Source: Anaerocolumna sp. AGMB13025
GTDB lineage: Bacteria; Bacillota; Clostridia; Lachnospirales; Lachnospiraceae
Assembly (NCBI RefSeq): GCF_029689925.1
Contig: NZ_CP121445.1
Coordinates: 6,196,501 to 6,260,500 of the forward strand
Direction: 5' to 3'
Length of the DNA stretch: 64,000 nt
The translations under genes were made by a program, and so were the position numbers. The notes under the pieces were generated by a model. It saw only the letters and a list, made by a program, of their open reading frames with translations. It searched no databases and was not told the origin of the DNA. Below, piece after piece: positions 62,287 through 64,000 of the stretch (position 1 is the stretch's first letter; each line of letters starts with the position of its first letter).

Positions 62287-64000
62287 ATGTATTATTCAAA
62301 AGGAAATTATGAATCACTGGCCAGACCAGAAAAACCCAAGGGAGTTGACGGCAAATCAGCCTATTTAATCGGATCCGGTCTTGCCTCACTGGCTGCTGCT
62401 GCCTTTCTTGTCCGTGACGGACAGATGGACGGAAAAAGAATCCATATTTTAGAAAAGGATACCCTTGCAGGCGGTGCCTGTGATGGCTATAAATATGATG
62501 ATGTAGGATATGTAATTCGCGGGGGACGTGAGGTAGATAACCGCTATGAATGTTTGTGGGACTTATTCCATTCCGTTCCCTCCCTGGAAACAGAAGGCGC
62601 AAGTGTATTAGATGAGTTTTACTGGCTCAATAAGCACGACCCTAACAGTTCCCTCATGCGTGCAACCGTTAACCGTGGTGAAGATGCACACACAGACGGT
62701 AAATTTGCTATATCCGACAAAGGTATGCAGGAGATAATGAAATTATTCTTCACTCCGGATGAAGCTTTGTATAACCGCCGAATATCGGAAGTGTTCAGTG
62801 ATGAAGTACTAAATTCAAATTTCTGGCTGTACTGGAGAACCATGTTTGCATTTGAAAACTGGCATAGTGCACTGGAAATGAAATTATATATCAAACGTTT
62901 CATTCATCATATTGGAGGAATGCCTGACTTTACAGCAGTCCGTTTCACAAAGCTCAATCAGTATGAATCCATGATTCTTCCTTTAGTAAAATATTTGGAG
63001 GCTCATGATGTTCAGTTCCATTACGGTACTAAAGTGGAGAATATCCTGTTTGAAACCAAAGATAATAAAAAAATCGCTACCAGCATCGAAGTGATCCAAA
63101 ACGATACAAAAGAACATATCGATCTGACTGAAAATGATTTGGTATTCATTACGAACGGCGGCTGTGTTGAAAACTCAACGATTGGCAGCCAAAACACTCC
63201 TGCGGCTTTCAACTATGAAATCAAGCAGGGCGGCGGCTGGGATATGTGGCGCAAAATTGCGGCTCAGGACCCTGCCTTCGGACATCCGGATAAATTCTGC
63301 TATGATGCAGAGCAAAGCAATTGGATGTCTGCAACCGTAACCACCCTTGACAACCGTATTCCTCCTTATATCCAAAAAATCTGCAAACGCGATCCCTTCA
63401 GCGGTAAAGTAGTTACCGGCGGTATTGTAACCGTTAAGGATTCCAACTGGCTCCTTAGCTGGACCTTTAACCGCCAGCCTCATTTTAGCAGTCAGCCAAA
63501 GGATCAGTTAGTTGGCTGGATTTATGGATTATTTACTGACAAGCCCGGTAATTTTGTGAAAAAGCCTATGAGGGAATGTACCGGTAAGGAAATCTGTATG
63601 GAATGGCTGTATCACCTTGGTGTTCCGGTAAATGAAATCGAGGACATGGCAGAGAACAGTGCGAATACAGTTCCTTGTATGATGCCTTATATCACTGCAT
63701 TCTTTATGCCCCGGCAAGCCGGTGACCGTCCTGATGTTATACCAGAAGGCAGTGTAAACTTTGCATTCCTGGGTCAATTTGCAGAGACAAAACGCGACAC
63801 CATCTTTACCATTGAATACTCTGTACGTACCGCAATGGAAAGTGTTTATACTCTTTTAGATATTGACAGAGGCGTTCCCGAAGTCTGGGGAAGTACCTAT
63901 GATGTCCGTGATCTTTTAAATGCCACTTCAAAATTAGGAGATGGTAAAAAGCTTACTGAATTAGACCTTGACCCGAATATCAAGGCAGTTCTGGGAGAAG
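62287..64000 (+). CDS. ohyA: Oleate hydratase (partial, cut by window end)
   Basis: At least 571 codons from ATG 62287 (GGAGG upstream), still open at base 64000; family members have about 570-650 residues. FAD-binding GSGLASLAAAAFLVRDG, HILEKDTLAGGACDGYKY, RGGREVDNRYECLWDLF and the FITNGGCVEN segment are specific for oleate hydratases (myosin-cross-reactive antigen family), which add water to the cis-9 double bond of unsaturated fatty acids, a detoxification step in gut and soil Firmicutes. Confidence 0.93.
   Translation, partial: MYYSKGNYESLARPEKPKGVDGKSAYLIGSGLASLAAAAFLVRDGQMDGKRIHILEKDTLAGGACDGYKYDDVGYVIRGGREVDNRYECLWDLFHSVPSLETEGASVLDEFYWLNKHDPNSSLMRATVNRGEDAHTDGKFAISDKGMQEIMKLFFTPDEALYNRRISEVFSDEVLNSNFWLYWRTMFAFENWHSALEMKLYIKRFIHHIGGMPDFTAVRFTKLNQYESMILPLVKYLEAHDVQFHYGTKVENILFETKDNKKIATSIEVIQNDTKEHIDLTENDLVFITNGGCVENSTIGSQNTPAAFNYEIKQGGGWDMWRKIAAQDPAFGHPDKFCYDAEQSNWMSATVTTLDNRIPPYIQKICKRDPFSGKVVTGGIVTVKDSNWLLSWTFNRQPHFSSQPKDQLVGWIYGLFTDKPGNFVKKPMRECTGKEICMEWLYHLGVPVNEIEDMAENSANTVPCMMPYITAFFMPRQAGDRPDVIPEGSVNFAFLGQFAETKRDTIFTIEYSVRTAMESVYTLLDIDRGVPEVWGSTYDVRDLLNATSKLGDGKKLTELDLDPNIKAVLGE

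Noticed and set aside
62285..63777. Leftward ORFs within oleate hydratase
   Set aside because: Antisense shadows; the forward frame has full family motifs.

Overview
The window is AT-rich and reads like a chromosome segment of a low-GC, endospore-lineage Clostridia species, most likely a Lachnospiraceae member close to Lachnoclostridium/Anaerocolumna. This rests on strong AGGAGG-type ribosome sites, alternative TTG/GTG/CTG starts, a c-di-GMP-I riboswitch, PadR/DUF1048 and LDCC-motif genes, and the gene families present. No rRNA, tRNA or CRISPR array was seen.

Layout. 1-1.0 kb: a PAS protein with a degenerate GGDEF domain, transcribed leftward behind a c-di-GMP riboswitch. 1.4-5.7 kb and 27.9-30.2 kb: six paralogous XRE/TPR-type regulators (one with a nonsense codon) that look like peptide-responsive RRNPP-type regulators. 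They flank a leftward RiPP cluster (5.8-10.1 kb) with two Cys/Gly-rich precursor peptides, a radical SAM/SPASM maturase, an ABC exporter and a small membrane protein. A shared inverted-repeat operator (core GGAC-N6-GTCY) lies in front of four regulator genes and the precursor operon. This is the most attractive candidate for a new system: a quorum-type regulator family tied to a Cys-rich RiPP.

10.4-25.9 kb is a polymorphic-toxin island. Three near-identical 377-residue N-terminal modules each carry a different C-terminal toxin domain (EndoU-like RNase, unknown, ParB-like) followed by different immunity genes. Two KptA/Tpt1 RNA 2'-phosphotransferase paralogs lie downstream of two of the modules. 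Around them are decayed toxin tails, orphan immunity genes, duplicated leaders, an IS110-type fragment, a HigBA toxin-antitoxin pair and an orphan AbiEi-like protein. 26.4-27.6 kb holds a BAAT/thioesterase-like hydrolase.

30.5-37.2 kb: a truncated ABC-2 permease, an ABC-2 transporter pair, a membrane-anchored MutS-like ATPase, and a MutS2-like ATPase without the Smr nuclease. The MutS2-like gene sits behind a long leader that carries a promoter, a 12-codon leader peptide and hairpins. 37.3-43.8 kb is a metal (copper) module: Csp-like four-helix protein, histidine kinase/response regulator with a 40-aa LDCC protein, a lipoprotein, CopA, and a tiny CC-containing ORF. 44.2-47.2 kb: a LysM fragment and a P2A Ca2+ ATPase.

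47.5-64 kb is ordinary accessory and housekeeping content: TetR and DUF2804; an MFS transporter with an ArsR-type regulator; an AbrB-DUF998 operon; PadR with a HAAS-type membrane protein; a GNAT; MetY; a PadR-DUF1048-DUF1048-ABC drug-export operon; and TetR with oleate hydratase (cut by the window end). Four families of 18-21 bp tandem repeats sit in intergenic regions.
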